DNA of 64,000 bases from an uncultured Draconibacterium sp. (GTDB lineage Bacteria; Bacteroidota; Bacteroidia; Bacteroidales; Prolixibacteraceae): the NCBI RefSeq assembly GCF_963676815.1, contig NZ_OY781365.1:992001-1056000 (forward strand), given 5' to 3'. Both the position numbers and the translations under genes were made by a program. Below, piece by piece: positions 36,201 to 46,260 of the stretch (the stretch's first letter is position 1; each line of letters starts with the position of its first letter). A model generated the notes under the pieces. That model was not told the origin of the DNA, made no database searches, and saw nothing but the letters and a program-made list of their open reading frames with translations.

Positions 36201-39200
36201 CATCAGCTCCGTTAGCCGTTGCCGACACCACAGTTGTATTATCGTCAACAAGGTTACCGTATGCATCGCGAATACTTATTACAGGTTGCTGTTCCAAAAG
36301 TTCTCCGGCACGCACATACACTGAAGGCTCTGTATCAACACGTAGGTTAGTTGCTGTATTATGTTCAACATTTACCGCAAGCTCAAGACCCGCTGCTGTC
36401 TCAGTTCCGTTCGTTACACCAACAAGCGCATCCTGCAATTCATCTGCAGCGTCATAAAGTACCATCGCTACATTGTTAGCAATACCGTTGTTAAATGTAA
36501 CAGTTGTTTCGGTTGCAAAATCTGTTGAAATCACTTCAGGAATATTACCATACAGTGAAGGATTAGCACCTGAAAAAGTCAACAATTTGTCGCCATCGTA
36601 ACTAGTGGCAATGTTGTTATATGCATCGTACATTGTAACAGTGATGTTTTGAGAAACACCTGCCGTTTGAGTTGAAGCCCCGGTTACAGCAAAATAGTTA
36701 TTGGCTGCATGGCTTACTACAACATCTAAATCATATTCATCGGGTGTAACAATAGCATTTTCGCTTGCCTTAATTTCTGCTGTTTCAACTTTAGTTAAAA
36801 CCATTAATCCGGTTGAAACTCCACTGTTAAATGTCATTGTAGTTGCAGTTCCAAAGTCGATTGATTCTACTGTCGGCGAAACTGCAGCTTTTGGAGAGTC
36901 AGGAGAATCGGATGCCCCACTAAAGGTTACCTCTTTTGCTCCCTGATAACCAGTTGCCACATTGTTCCAATAATCGTATGCTGTAACGGTTATTGTTTGC
37001 GAAGCTCCTGCTGTTTGAACTCCTGTTCCGGTTACAGCAAAATAATTGGCAACTGCCGGATTTACATCTAAATCCAATTCGTATCCACTACCAGTTGTAA
37101 CACCAGGTACGCTTTCCTCTGCAACAATTTGAATTCCTGTTTCTGCTTTATACAAAATCATTGTAGCAGAAGCTTCTCCATTACCATCGAAAGTTAATGT
37201 TACATTCTCCCCAAAGTCGACTGCAACACCATCTTTATCCTCAATAGTTGGGCTTGTTGAAGGACTTGGAGAAATGGCCGCACCTGAGAAAACAAGCACT
37301 TTATCTCCGGAGTAGTTAGTAGCCGGATTATTATATTGGTCAAAAGCTTTTACAAATATTGAGTACTGACTACCTGCTGTTACCTCGCTTAAATCATTTT
37401 CAATGGTAACTTCAAAATAATCCGGAGTTGCTTGTTCCACAACTACTTCTAATCCGTTCGGATTAACAGCCTCAATACTTAAATTAGCTCCTCCTGTATA
37501 TGAGTCTGAAAATTCACTATCAGAGTGACTGGCCTCAATATAAGCTGTTTCTTCTTTAAACAGTTTCATTGAAGCAGTTGCAACTCCATCAGTAAAAGAA
37601 AGTGTTGTAAGTGTTCCAAAATTGGTATCGTCAACTGTTGGAGTAAAAGGTGGCAATGGCGAATTATTTGCTCCGCTAAAGCTTATCATTTTATCTCCGT
37701 CAAAACGAAGAGCCTGGTTACCAAACTGGTCAAAAACCTTAACAGTAATTGTTTGGGCAATTCCGGCAGTTTGTGTCGCTGATCCTGTAATTACCATATA
37801 ATCAGGAATAGCATGAACAACTGATAAGGTATTGGATGTAACTGCTGCTAATGAGCCCGAGATGAATTCAATATTCATATCCTCTGCAGTTTCATAATTC
37901 AATCCGGCAAAAGTTGCTATACCTCCCGATACCGTTGTTGAAGTATTTCCTTGTAATACATCAGTTCCGGCAGAACCGGTTGCAGCACTAACAACTGTTG
38001 CATTGTCGCTGGTAACAATATTACCCCACTGGTCATGAACTTCAACTTTTGGTTGAGTACTGAAAGCTTCTCCGGCAATTGCTTCGTTAGTTGTGTGTGC
38101 CGGTTGAGTATTCATTGCCAATTGAGTAGCAACCCCATGCGACACTTCAACCAATGCATTATCAGTAATAGCACTTTCATCTATACTTCCGGTGATAGTA
38201 GCTGTTCCAACACCCGAGTTATTAAGTTTAAATATGGCAGTATACGCCCCATTTGACTGGTAGACTGCAGTAATATCTGCTGCGCCTGTTGCGGTGCCAT
38301 TATCAATCACTCCAATTGGCGAAACAGATAGTGTAACCGTTCCTCTGTCATTCACGATTAGATTACCAAACTGGTCTTTTAATTGAACCGTTACCATTGT
38401 TGAATCATCAGCAGTAATAGCTGCAGATGCAACACTAATATCAATAGTAGAAACATCTGGCAATCCTTCCGTTATTTCAACCTCTTCATCGTCCGAAATT
38501 GCTCCGGCAACCGCTGAAGCCGATTCATCGCCAGTAAAATCACCGGTAATAACCGACGTTCCTGTTCCGTTAACACCTTGCGTGTCGCCACTCATTGTTG
38601 CTGAATAAGTTCCGTCGCCGTTATCTGAAACACTGGTTAATGTTCCAATTGTAGCTGCCAAAGAAATGTCTCCTCGACTGTTTTGAATATTGTTACCTAA
38701 ATGATCTTTCAGCTGAACAGTAATTGCTGAAGATTCGTCAGTTGTCATTGACGAAGGACTTGCCGAGATTGTTGAAGTTGTAAGATCGGGCAAACCTTCG
38801 GTAATTGTAACAGTTGGAGTTTCGGTAAAAGTACCATCAGTGTGATTTACATCGGTAAAATCTGCCTCAGCCGATATCGTCGCGTTACCTACTCCATGAT
38901 TAACTCCATCAAAGCTTGCAAATAATGTTACTGTGTACTGGCCGCTTGTTCCTCCCACATATGAAGCTTCAACTGTCTGGCTACCGTTATTTGCGCCAAA
39001 ACCACCCAAATCAGTTGTAAAAGTTATGGTACCATCATCAGTTGTTCTGTTATTTCCAAATTCATCTTTCAACTGTAGAACAATTTCCGAATATTCATCG
39101 GTAGTGATGCTGGCCGGGCTTGGAGTAATTGTAGAAACCACAAGCGATGGTGCAGCCGGATATTCAACAGCTACATTTATCAGATATGTCAACTCAACGC

Positions 39201-42156
39201 CATCTAAAGTGGCAGTGATCGTATTTGCTCCCAACTCAGTTATCCGAACCGATGCAGTATAAGTACCATCATGATTATCGTTAACAGGAATTGGATCCGG
39301 ATCACTATCCCAATCGTTTCCTTCGCCATTCAGAAATACCGCAACATTTTGGCAATCGCACATTAAGTTACCATCTGCATCGCGTGGTGTTAGTAATACA
39401 TCCACATAATCTCCTGCAGTCAGGCCAGTTGTTGTTGAAGTTGCTACAAGTTCAGAAACTGAACTATTGTATACTCCCGGCCCAACTATAATATTCTGCA
39501 AGTCGCCGGTTTTGAAAGCATAAGGTGAATCGGCAACACGTAACCAGTAGCTGCCGGTTGTTGGTATACTAATCGCATCGGTAAATACTCTGAATCCATT
39601 ATTGACCGGAGTAAACCGCTGCAAATCAGACGGAAAATCAACAATTGCGTCGTTTGAAGATTTAAAGTTGATATAGCCGTCATAATCTCTCTTAATGTTG
39701 TTGTATTGGTCGCGTGCTGTTACCTTAATACTAAACGGTGTGCCAGCCGTAACACGAACTCCTCCGATAGAGTGATTTTGAGAAGGTGCTTCCTGAACAA
39801 GGAAATTATTTAGCTCTTCAGGCCATACCACAATATTTTCTGTAGTTCCTACACTCCCAGTTAAAGTTTCGCTAATTGTTATAGTTGGAGTTTCCTGCGC
39901 ATTGTACAATATAAAACCCGCAATTGTAGCTTCGCCCTGAGTAAATGTTTGCGGTTCTGAGAAAGTTGGCAATGCAACTGTATTTCCGATAGGTGATGGA
40001 GATGCAGTGGTACTAAAGGTAATATCTAAATCACCAGTAAAGTCTAGTTTTTTATTACCAAACTCATCATACAATTCTGCCAACACCGAAAAGTCGCTTC
40101 CCACAATTACATTGTTATCCGATGGATACGTAGCCGTGTTTGAAAGAGCTTTAATCTGGTAATAATTTAGTTCAGCAGTATATACCGAAATATCATTTTG
40201 CTGACCTTCGGCTGATGTAGTCGTAACGTCATTTACTTTCACATAATAAGCGCTGCCATATTCTTTCAGACTAACACCATTCGTAAAAGTTTTTACTCCC
40301 TGGTCGCTACTGACAAAAGTATAGTTAGTTGGAAGTTCCGTTGGCTTATCAGTATTCGGGCTAACATTGTCGGTACTAAATGTAATAGTTCCAACATAAT
40401 CATATTTAACGTTATCATATTGATCATATGCCGTAACTGTAGGGCTAGTTGTTTCTCCTGCTTCATGCGGATCGGTAATACCTGCAACGGTAAAATGATC
40501 AATAGCTGCCGGAGTAATTACAAATGTTGCAGAATTAAGAGCACTGAAGGTTCCGTTAACACCACCGCCAGCATCACTCACAGTTAAATAATAATTTCCT
40601 GTTAAGGTAATTGTTGGCTCAGTAATCGTAACTACACCATTTGATAATGTTCCCGATAAGGTTTGAACAGTGGTTCCATCAGACTTTTTAACCGCTACAG
40701 AAATGTCGCGGTCTGAATTACTTACCCGGTTACCCAAATTATCAATAGCTTCAATTGTAAAGGTGTTCCCAACTCCTGCCACACGGTTAGTCGGTTGCAC
40801 TGCAAACCTAAAACTGTTAACTGAAAATGAAGCAGTTCGGGTGAAACTTGATGTTACATTTGCATCGTTACGCGGATTACTCGTGCTGTAATCACTCCAG
40901 CGAAGAAAATGATACCCGTTATCAGGAATAGCAGTAACTGAACTGGTAGTTCCACCGTGGTCCACAATTTGCGTAGTAGTACCACTTAAACTTCCATTAC
41001 TTCCTGCCAAATAAGTTACAGTGTGATCGGTATAAAAACTTGTTGAACTTCCATATGTCGTTCCTCCATCATTTCGGGCCCAAGCCCTAACATAATACCT
41101 TGTTGAACCTGCAAGCCCCGTTTGGCTGTATGAAAATGAACCGGTAGCCTGTGTTCCGGATAGTGTTCTGGTTACAGCTCCACTAAATGATGAACTGGTG
41201 CTATATTGAAATCCACGGGTAACATTCTGCCCACCCGTATTATTTACATAACCATTAAAGGTTGCCGTAGTTTTTCCAATACTTGTAGTAGCATTAGTTG
41301 TAACACTTGGCGGTGTATAACTTTGTGTTGTAAACGAAATCTGGGGACCATAAGCGGTACCAACACTGTTGGTTGCATAAGCTCGTGCATAATAGGTTGT
41401 TCCTGGACTCAAACCTGAAACTGTTTGACTAAATGATCCTGTTCCGCTTCCGGCTGCCACACCCGATGTTGGATTCGATGAAGTTGCGTAAGCAATACCT
41501 CTTGATGTTACAGTAGCACCACCATCATTCGTTACATTACCTCCAAGCGTAGCTCCGGTTGAAGAAATTGATGATGCTGAATTTGTTGTTACTGTAGGTA
41601 ATAATTTTACAGATCCGGAAGTAACTCCATCTCCTGAGATACTAAAATATACCGTTCCTGACCGTGTTGAAGAACTGTAACTGGTTACTACAATTGTATA
41701 AGTACCGGCAGCAAAATAATTATTACATCCACTGATACTTGATAGCAAACCACTTCCACTGTCATCATCTCCAACTCTAAAATTAGATGTTGGTGAAGAC
41801 GGACTAAAACTATTGTATATTAACAACATAGGGTCGCTTGCAGTAGAACTTGTTACGGTAATTGAATAGTTCCCGGAAGTACTAACTGTAAACGTTTGAG
41901 TAGCATAAGCATACTGCGTACTTGTATTGGAACTTATACTGGTAAAAGTACCATAATAGCCGCCACAAACCGATGATCCGGGTCGTGGTCTGTAGAAAAG
42001 CTGATTTGATGATAATGTTGCCGAGAAGTTTATTGTTCCGGCCAATACGCTACTAAAAGTTGCCATGCTGAAAAGGAATAACAGCATAAGTTTTTTAAAC
42101 TTAACTTCGTCTTTTAAAAAGTGACGCATTTTGTATAATCTTTTCATAATATTCAT
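33244..42156 (-). CDS. Giant multidomain surface adhesin, N-terminal part (2970 residues) up to a frameshift
   Basis: Signal peptide in the first 39 residues (LMLLFLFSMATFSSVLAG), start at 42156 or ATG 42147. Order: a PPC-like domain (about 40-185), two FN3-like repeats (SPGTTYYARAYATNSVGTAYG; about 186-375), an InlB-like GYHFLRWSDYS repeat (about 376-450), then a long array of Ig/invasin/filamin-like repeats (DQYDNVKYDYVG, DQFGNLIVNDRG, DYWNNVATGYQG; about 450-2150), and MBG/YDG repeats to the end. Residues about 2728-2833 are a foreign insert within an MBG repeat. The frame ends in GASWPTRK where copies elsewhere read GAELANAEVIG, a one-base loss. Without the downstream part it has no T9SS signal. 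Likely cell-surface adhesin. Confidence 0.85.
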   Translation of the reverse strand: MNIMKRLYKMRHFLKDEVKFKKLMLLFLFSMATFSSVLAGTINFSATLSSNQLFYRPRPGSSVCGGYYGTFTSISSNTSTQYAYATQTFTVSTSGNYSITVTSSTASDPMLLIYNSFSPSSPTSNFRVGDDDSGSGLLSSISGCNNYFAAGTYTIVVTSYSSSTRSGTVYFSISGDGVTSGSVKLLPTVTTNSASSISSTGATLGGNVTNDGGATVTSRGIAYATSSNPTSGVAAGSGTGSFSQTVSGLSPGTTYYARAYATNSVGTAYGPQISFTTQSYTPPSVTTNATTSIGKTTATFNGYVNNTGGQNVTRGFQYSTSSSFSGAVTRTLSGTQATGSFSYSQTGLAGSTRYYVRAWARNDGGTTYGSSTSFYTDHTVTYLAGSNGSLSGTTTQIVDHGGTTSSVTAIPDNGYHFLRWSDYSTSNPRNDANVTSSFTRTASFSVNSFRFAVQPTNRVAGVGNTFTIEAIDNLGNRVSNSDRDISVAVKKSDGTTVQTLSGTLSNGVVTITEPTITLTGNYYLTVSDAGGGVNGTFSALNSATFVITPAAIDHFTVAGITDPHEAGETTSPTVTAYDQYDNVKYDYVGTITFSTDNVSPNTDKPTELPTNYTFVSSDQGVKTFTNGVSLKEYGSAYYVKVNDVTTTSAEGQQNDISVYTAELNYYQIKALSNTATYPSDNNVIVGSDFSVLAELYDEFGNKKLDFTGDLDITFSTTASPSPIGNTVALPTFSEPQTFTQGEATIAGFILYNAQETPTITISETLTGSVGTTENIVVWPEELNNFLVQEAPSQNHSIGGVRVTAGTPFSIKVTARDQYNNIKRDYDGYINFKSSNDAIVDFPSDLQRFTPVNNGFRVFTDAISIPTTGSYWLRVADSPYAFKTGDLQNIIVGPGVYNSSVSELVATSTTTGLTAGDYVDVLLTPRDADGNLMCDCQNVAVFLNGEGNDWDSDPDPIPVNDNHDGTYTASVRITELGANTITATLDGVELTYLINVAVEYPAAPSLVVSTITPSPASITTDEYSEIVLQLKDEFGNNRTTDDGTITFTTDLGGFGANNGSQTVEASYVGGTSGQYTVTLFASFDGVNHGVGNATISAEADFTDVNHTDGTFTETPTVTITEGLPDLTTSTISASPSSMTTDESSAITVQLKDHLGNNIQNSRGDISLAATIGTLTSVSDNGDGTYSATMSGDTQGVNGTGTSVITGDFTGDESASAVAGAISDDEEVEITEGLPDVSTIDISVASAAITADDSTMVTVQLKDQFGNLIVNDRGTVTLSVSPIGVIDNGTATGAADITAVYQSNGAYTAIFKLNNSGVGTATITGSIDESAITDNALVEVSHGVATQLAMNTQPAHTTNEAIAGEAFSTQPKVEVHDQWGNIVTSDNATVVSAATGSAGTDVLQGNTSTTVSGGIATFAGLNYETAEDMNIEFISGSLAAVTSNTLSVVHAIPDYMVITGSATQTAGIAQTITVKVFDQFGNQALRFDGDKMISFSGANNSPLPPFTPTVDDTNFGTLTTLSFTDGVATASMKLFKEETAYIEASHSDSEFSDSYTGGANLSIEAVNPNGLEVVVEQATPDYFEVTIENDLSEVTAGSQYSIFVKAFDQYNNPATNYSGDKVLVFSGAAISPSPSTSPTIEDKDGVAVDFGENVTLTFDGNGEASATMILYKAETGIQIVAEESVPGVTTGSGYELDLDVNPAVANYFAVTGTGVQTAGASQTITVTAYDYWNNVATGYQGAKEVTFSGASDSPDSPKAAVSPTVESIDFGTATTMTFNSGVSTGLMVLTKVETAEIKASENAIVTPDEYDLDVVVSHAANNYFAVTGASTQTAGVSQNITVTMYDAYNNIATSYDGDKLLTFSGANPSLYGNIPEVISTDFATETTVTFNNGIANNVAMVLYDAADELQDALVGVTNGTETAAGLELAVNVEHNTATNLRVDTEPSVYVRAGELLEQQPVISIRDAYGNLVDDNTTVVSATANGADVLQGTTDLTAENGIIGYTDLSYELMETITIDFDASPVLTPVTSGSVTVDHNATAKFVYSTIPDYIYAGGQRGAYTVERYDAYDNLVNNVVNPDGSDASSDETVYLYSADSDVSTKFYDVATGGSSVTAVAILNNQTSADFWYYSQVEGHHLITASDKTSLDDPDVDVQNATDILEVKPAALSHFIVSGVGTDVGEGWTEHYYGDRQTVTVEAIDIFGNRKINYNGSITFSLTDQEANEPTDAGNNYPEDYTFTALDSGIHTFTNAILFERPSFEHPDYPNVNEWWVTVVDLAQPSKYGSQVKIKVLARPITITAINKTKQYYGDVYDLGSTEFTVTSGYGNPEIYAGDDSITNVTLISAGTASAATVGDYNIVPSNATGINEIDTSYYDITYAVGTLSVEPRPITITVDAGQSKVYSNDNTTDPTFTYAITSASPFDALVNGDQFIGAMTREAGEDVGLYDVSLTGLDIVEGENSKMANYDITFVNDNQFEITKYPLTLSNFVVDNKVYDATDTAYISSFETDLISGDELTFDTTANFVSRHVNWDGNSAVDTTVIYEITISGGADADNYLFATDGENEGSATVWMDSTLATISQYPIDVTAQSAIKVYDGNNLSDMEPVVDALKTGDAIVTVGSQIFDTKLVGTGKILTPSGTVIDDGNGGNNYSITYVDDNSGVINQRALTIAVDAGQTKVYGENDPAAFTYSITAGSLAEGDAFSGGLSRDAGEDVDSYAINKNTLTIVDTAIIVTGITGEYSELNAIYHYIGLRDGKDCYVHEDIPEVTIITSKGLYNSESALLHDDGYMAYGTFAYAMYSQDDEMYTSSGANWETQKVEFEQIVVEPVENNIESNYNVTYENLNEFTISQLEVAVTADAGQHKTYGEVDPALTFTSVPAVETTLDNGHVINFSGSLARVAGEDAGLYAINQGTLDNTNYNISYTSTDFEIEQLDVTVTADADQSKTYGELDPELTFVSNPVVGASWPTRK

Positions 42157-42172
42157 TTTTAACGATCACTAA

Positions 42173-42652
42173 TTAATTGCTGAATGGTTGTGGATTTTCT
42201 TCCATTATAATTGAAAGCCCACTTAGCGACTCCAGCTTTTCTTTTAAAGATTCTCCTGCCGAACCGCTAAACACATCTGCGCTGCGAAAAATGATACTTC
42301 CGCTAACATGTTCGGCTAAAAAGGCAAGTTCGTTGGCATAGTCATCAATAGTTGATAACGTAATATCTCCGGAACCGAATTTTATAACACCCGGCTCTGT
42401 AGGCACGTATATAAATAATTGATCGACCATTCTATTATCGCAAATCTGGCCAAAAACATATAATGCCGGTTTTGGATTGGAATTGAAATAAACATTTGAA
42501 TTATTGGCAAATTGTTGTTCTAACGTATGAACATCTTCAACTGTACTTTCTACAAATACAAAATCTGTTGTTGCCTGCGCATAACCTTTTCTTGAAAATG
42601 TAATAATCAACAAGAGGCTAATAAAAGTTATTTTGATAATATTTTTATTCAT
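42173..42652 (-). CDS. Small exported DUF4347-like protein lacking the His/Cys pair
   Basis: 159 residues with a signal peptide (LLLIITFSRKGYAQA). The rest aligns by eye along its length with the DUF4347 domain of the protein at 46261-48645: FVFVESTVEDVHTLEQQF against LVFIDKSLSDVEFLADNI, and SGSAGESLKEKLESLSGLSI against TPEGKEFAENLSALTGMDI. At the two positions that hold His 91 and Cys 134 in the larger protein this one has VPTEPG and FRSADV, so no dyad remains. It lies 32 bp after one surface gene and 16 bp before the giant one. Possibly a structural subunit or regulator; function unknown. Confidence 0.65.
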   Translation of the reverse strand: MNKNIIKITFISLLLIITFSRKGYAQATTDFVFVESTVEDVHTLEQQFANNSNVYFNSNPKPALYVFGQICDNRMVDQLFIYVPTEPGVIKFGSGDITLSTIDDYANELAFLAEHVSGSIIFRSADVFSGSAGESLKEKLESLSGLSIIMEENPQPFSN

Positions 42653-42684
42653 GATATTTTTTGTTTGCTGTTATACATTTTCAA

Positions 42685-45600
42685 TTAATTACCCAAAATC
42701 ATCAATGGGCTTGAAGTTCCCGTAATAGTTACATCGTTTTCGGCAACTATAGCTACCGAGGTGTAACTAGCAGCCCCTGTTCCGCTTGAATTTAGCGTAG
42801 CGGTTGCCGTTTCTGATGTATTAGCATAAACATGAATAACAATATCGCCGGTATGCGTACCTGCATTAATTGCGGTATAGGCAGCATCAAGAGAAGAATA
42901 ACCGGCGCGTGTTGTGCCTCCGGTTGATTCAACAACAACATTGGATATTGTTAATGTTCCGTTAGATGCAGTAAACGTGTAATTTGTGGCTGCTAAAGCT
43001 GTAACAACAGGAGTAATCGTATAGCTTCCTACAGCAGTTGAACCACTGGTGTTATCTGTAAATGTAACAGTTCCCGAAAGCGAGCTTGCTGTTCGCAGAC
43101 CTGCTTCAGTTTCAGCGTTTTTAAATCCAGTCATCGTATAACTGTATGCAGGAGTTGTTTCTCCAACTCCGCGTATTATATCATCTGCAGTAACAGTTAT
43201 TGTTACAGCGGTAACAGTAAAGTCATTGGCAACATAAGTAAAGCTGTAGTTGTCATCTACACCCCCACTTACTGTAATTGCATCGATATGTGTACCAACA
43301 TCCGTAGTAGCGTCAACTGTGGTTGATGCCGTTGGTTCGGTAGTTAATACATCTGAAGTTTCGCTGTTTACAAAACCCGAGTACTGATATGTTAGAGCCG
43401 GATTAGACTCTCCGTAAACCTTTGTTTTTGCATCTGCAGTTACAGTTAATTCTTTTTTGAGAATATTACCAGTTGTTCCCAAATTGGCCATACTGTAATT
43501 CGATGCATCGCCGTTTGTTCCGTCTGATAATGAATAGGATATTGTAGTACTCTTACCGCTTTCAGCATTAGCATTGGCAAAATCTGTTGCACTGGCTGAA
43601 ATGCTTAAATCTTCTCCTGAAACCAGGTTGCTTACAGTTCCAAGATTAACTGTTCCGGTAACCGAAGAACCATTATAAATTTTATCATCAATCGTGCTTG
43701 ATGCGGTTAATGGCCGTGGAGTTATTGTTAGTGTAACCAATGTTCTTCCGGAACTAATACAGCCGGTAGATTCAAATTTAGCCTCAGCCCATGCGGTATA
43801 GGTACCTACATTTGTTCCGGTTGGAGATGTGGTAGTAGTTGTTCCGGTTTCTGTTGTATACCAGTTAATCACTGCAGCCTCAACTCCTGCAATAACTGTT
43901 GAAGAAGCACCGGCAACCATTTCAGTGCCATCGTAAACCACCGTATTATCAACTGCTGTTGGTGTTTCGGGTAACGGATTTACTGTTACAACAACTGTTG
44001 TTGGGATTCCGTCTCCACACCCACTTGCATCTGATGGTGTTACAATGTATTCAACAGTTCCGGCAGCTGTATTTGACGGATTCACTAAAGTTTGTTCAAT
44101 GGTTGAACCTGATCCATCAGAAGCTCCGGTAATGCTACCGCTTACTGCTCCTACGGTCCATGAGAATGTAGCCCCCTCAATGTCGGCATCATGAATAACC
44201 GATGTTGTTTCGCCACTACAGATAGAATAAGCGCGGTTTCCGGTGTAATTAGGAGAAGCATTTATAGTTATTTGAGTTGAAGCACTAACTTCAATACAAC
44301 CGTTGGCAGCCTGTATGGTATTGGTTATTGTGTAAGTACCTGGTGGAGTAAACAAGGTATTAATGGTTCCGGGATCTACTCCTTCGCCTTCAGCAAAAAC
44401 CACAACCGGATCGTCTGCAGTAAATACACCAATATCATTTATTGAGCTTGGCGCTACTTCGCCGGCCGTCGGACAAAACTCAATTGCGCTGTATGCAAAG
44501 CTTGCATTTGGCAAACGAGAAATAACCACTTCTGCGGTTGATGAATAGCCATTTAATGTTTGAGTTACAACATAAGTTCCGGCTGTACTACTTGCCAATG
44601 TAATTTCTCCTGTTTCTGTATTCAAATCAAGATTATTATCGGCACAACTAAAAGCTCCGCTTGTACTACCTGAAGGTGTAGCTATTCCTCCATTGGTGCA
44701 ATAGGGCGAACCTTCGTATGCAAAATCAACATTTGGAATATCATTGATTGTTATAACTACTGATTCGTTTTCAATGTCAACGGTGCAGCCATTTGCATCA
44801 GTAACACTAAGCAGGTGGTAGGTATAAACTTCCGCAACCTCGGTAGATTGCGTAATTTCAACCGTAGCTGTTTCTGCATTCGCCGTTGTCATTTCAAATT
44901 CAGTTCCGGAAATTATTTCCTCACCACTTCCAATATCTAATCTTCCGGTAAATGTATATGGTGCTGGCCCAACACTTCCGGTCATGGTTACAACCGGTGC
45001 AGCCTCGCCAACAAATTCAGTTGTTTTATCGGTTGAAATTGTAGCTGCCGACACAGGATAAACCTCAACACTTGTTGTTCCTGTAACTTCGCCACAAGGT
45101 GTAGCAGCAGGAATTGTATAAGTAATTGTATACGTTCCGGCATCACTGCCAGAAGGATCAATTGCTCCTGACGAAGTATTCAGTGCAAGTATTGCTCCTT
45201 CTGTTACTGCCGTGTAACTATAAGGATTAGCTCCTGGAGTATAATCATTTTCAACAATTAAAGTTGGCAATTCCTGAGACGCCGAAGATCCACAAAACGG
45301 ACTGGCATACGAAAAGTCAGTTATTACAGGTAATTGTTTTATACTTACGGAAGCGGTTCCCTCAACAGGCTCACATCCTCCACTTCCTGAAACAGTATAC
45401 GACACGATGTAATCGCCTGAGGCACTGGTTTCGGGAGTTATGGTTCCGGTTGAAGCGTCAATCGTTAATCCTGAAGGATAAGAAGAATAAGTTCCGCCAT
45501 CAGCACCAGCCGATTTAATTACGCTAACGGGATCTCCTGTTGAACAAAAATTAGCCGGATCGCCGTAAGTAATAACCGGCTCTTCCAGTGCCGCAGAAAT

Positions 45601-46215
45601 GGTTACGATGGTACTTACTGCCGATGTGTTACATCCGATTACATCTACCGGATCGAAAGTAATTGTATAACTTCCTTCCGTTGAACCATTAGGGTTAAAT
45701 ACTCCTGTTGTTCCATTAACTGAAAGTCCTGTTGTTGGTGAAACGCTGAAACTTCCGCTACTGGCACCAACAATGGTTGGAATAAACTCTTTATCAAGAT
45801 TGTTACAAATTACCAGGTTACTATACGAAATCTGCGGATCGATGGCTTGATCGTTAATTACTGCACGAATCATTAAACGGTCGCACTGACCGCAACCGCC
45901 GTCCCCAATATAATCGACAAAATATGTTTGCGTAAACTCAATGTATCCGGTATTGTAACTCAACCCGGTTGCAATAGGAGTTCCGTAAAACGGTTCGGTA
46001 TACCATTTAACATTATTCGGATCCAGTGATTCGCCCGACCATTCAACTTCCAGAGTTAATTCGCCAGCTCCACACCTAACAACATCACCTCCCTGAATAG
46101 GAAGATCATAACTTTGTGCGAATGAAGAAATGCTTCCCCATAGCAATACTCCTAAAAACAATGCCATCCGATACACTGCCTTTTTAAGAAGCTGTTGTTT
46201 GTAAATCTTTTTCAT
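42685..46215 (-). CDS. Ig/YDG/MBG-repeat exported protein without a T9SS sorting domain
   Basis: 1176 residues. Signal peptide (ALFLGVLLWGSISSFAQ), several SprB/Ig-like repeats with paired cysteines (about 35-840; patterns such as SGDYIVSYTVSGSGGC and AGTYTITYTIP), YDG and MBG repeats (DDKIYNGSSVTG, DAKTKVYGESNPALTY; about 840-1090), and a terminal stretch (GGTTRAGYSSLDAAYTAINAG) that looks like the start of a right-handed beta-helix and ends after SSPLMILGN. No T9SS domain follows and the next gene has its own signal peptide. Either truncated or sorted with a partner. Confidence 0.78.
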   Translation of the reverse strand: MKKIYKQQLLKKAVYRMALFLGVLLWGSISSFAQSYDLPIQGGDVVRCGAGELTLEVEWSGESLDPNNVKWYTEPFYGTPIATGLSYNTGYIEFTQTYFVDYIGDGGCGQCDRLMIRAVINDQAIDPQISYSNLVICNNLDKEFIPTIVGASSGSFSVSPTTGLSVNGTTGVFNPNGSTEGSYTITFDPVDVIGCNTSAVSTIVTISAALEEPVITYGDPANFCSTGDPVSVIKSAGADGGTYSSYPSGLTIDASTGTITPETSASGDYIVSYTVSGSGGCEPVEGTASVSIKQLPVITDFSYASPFCGSSASQELPTLIVENDYTPGANPYSYTAVTEGAILALNTSSGAIDPSGSDAGTYTITYTIPAATPCGEVTGTTSVEVYPVSAATISTDKTTEFVGEAAPVVTMTGSVGPAPYTFTGRLDIGSGEEIISGTEFEMTTANAETATVEITQSTEVAEVYTYHLLSVTDANGCTVDIENESVVITINDIPNVDFAYEGSPYCTNGGIATPSGSTSGAFSCADNNLDLNTETGEITLASSTAGTYVVTQTLNGYSSTAEVVISRLPNASFAYSAIEFCPTAGEVAPSSINDIGVFTADDPVVVFAEGEGVDPGTINTLFTPPGTYTITNTIQAANGCIEVSASTQITINASPNYTGNRAYSICSGETTSVIHDADIEGATFSWTVGAVSGSITGASDGSGSTIEQTLVNPSNTAAGTVEYIVTPSDASGCGDGIPTTVVVTVNPLPETPTAVDNTVVYDGTEMVAGASSTVIAGVEAAVINWYTTETGTTTTTSPTGTNVGTYTAWAEAKFESTGCISSGRTLVTLTITPRPLTASSTIDDKIYNGSSVTGTVNLGTVSNLVSGEDLSISASATDFANANAESGKSTTISYSLSDGTNGDASNYSMANLGTTGNILKKELTVTADAKTKVYGESNPALTYQYSGFVNSETSDVLTTEPTASTTVDATTDVGTHIDAITVSGGVDDNYSFTYVANDFTVTAVTITVTADDIIRGVGETTPAYSYTMTGFKNAETEAGLRTASSLSGTVTFTDNTSGSTAVGSYTITPVVTALAATNYTFTASNGTLTISNVVVESTGGTTRAGYSSLDAAYTAINAGTHTGDIVIHVYANTSETATATLNSSGTGAASYTSVAIVAENDVTITGTSSPLMILGN

Positions 46216-46260
46216 AGAGTGTTTATTTTATGTTTATTGTTTTTCATAATGGATACTAAT

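Noticed and set aside
42653..42700. A frameshift joining the 1176-residue protein to the next gene
   Set aside because: The downstream gene starts with its own signal peptide and an unrelated DUF4347-like domain, so it is not the lost C-terminus.
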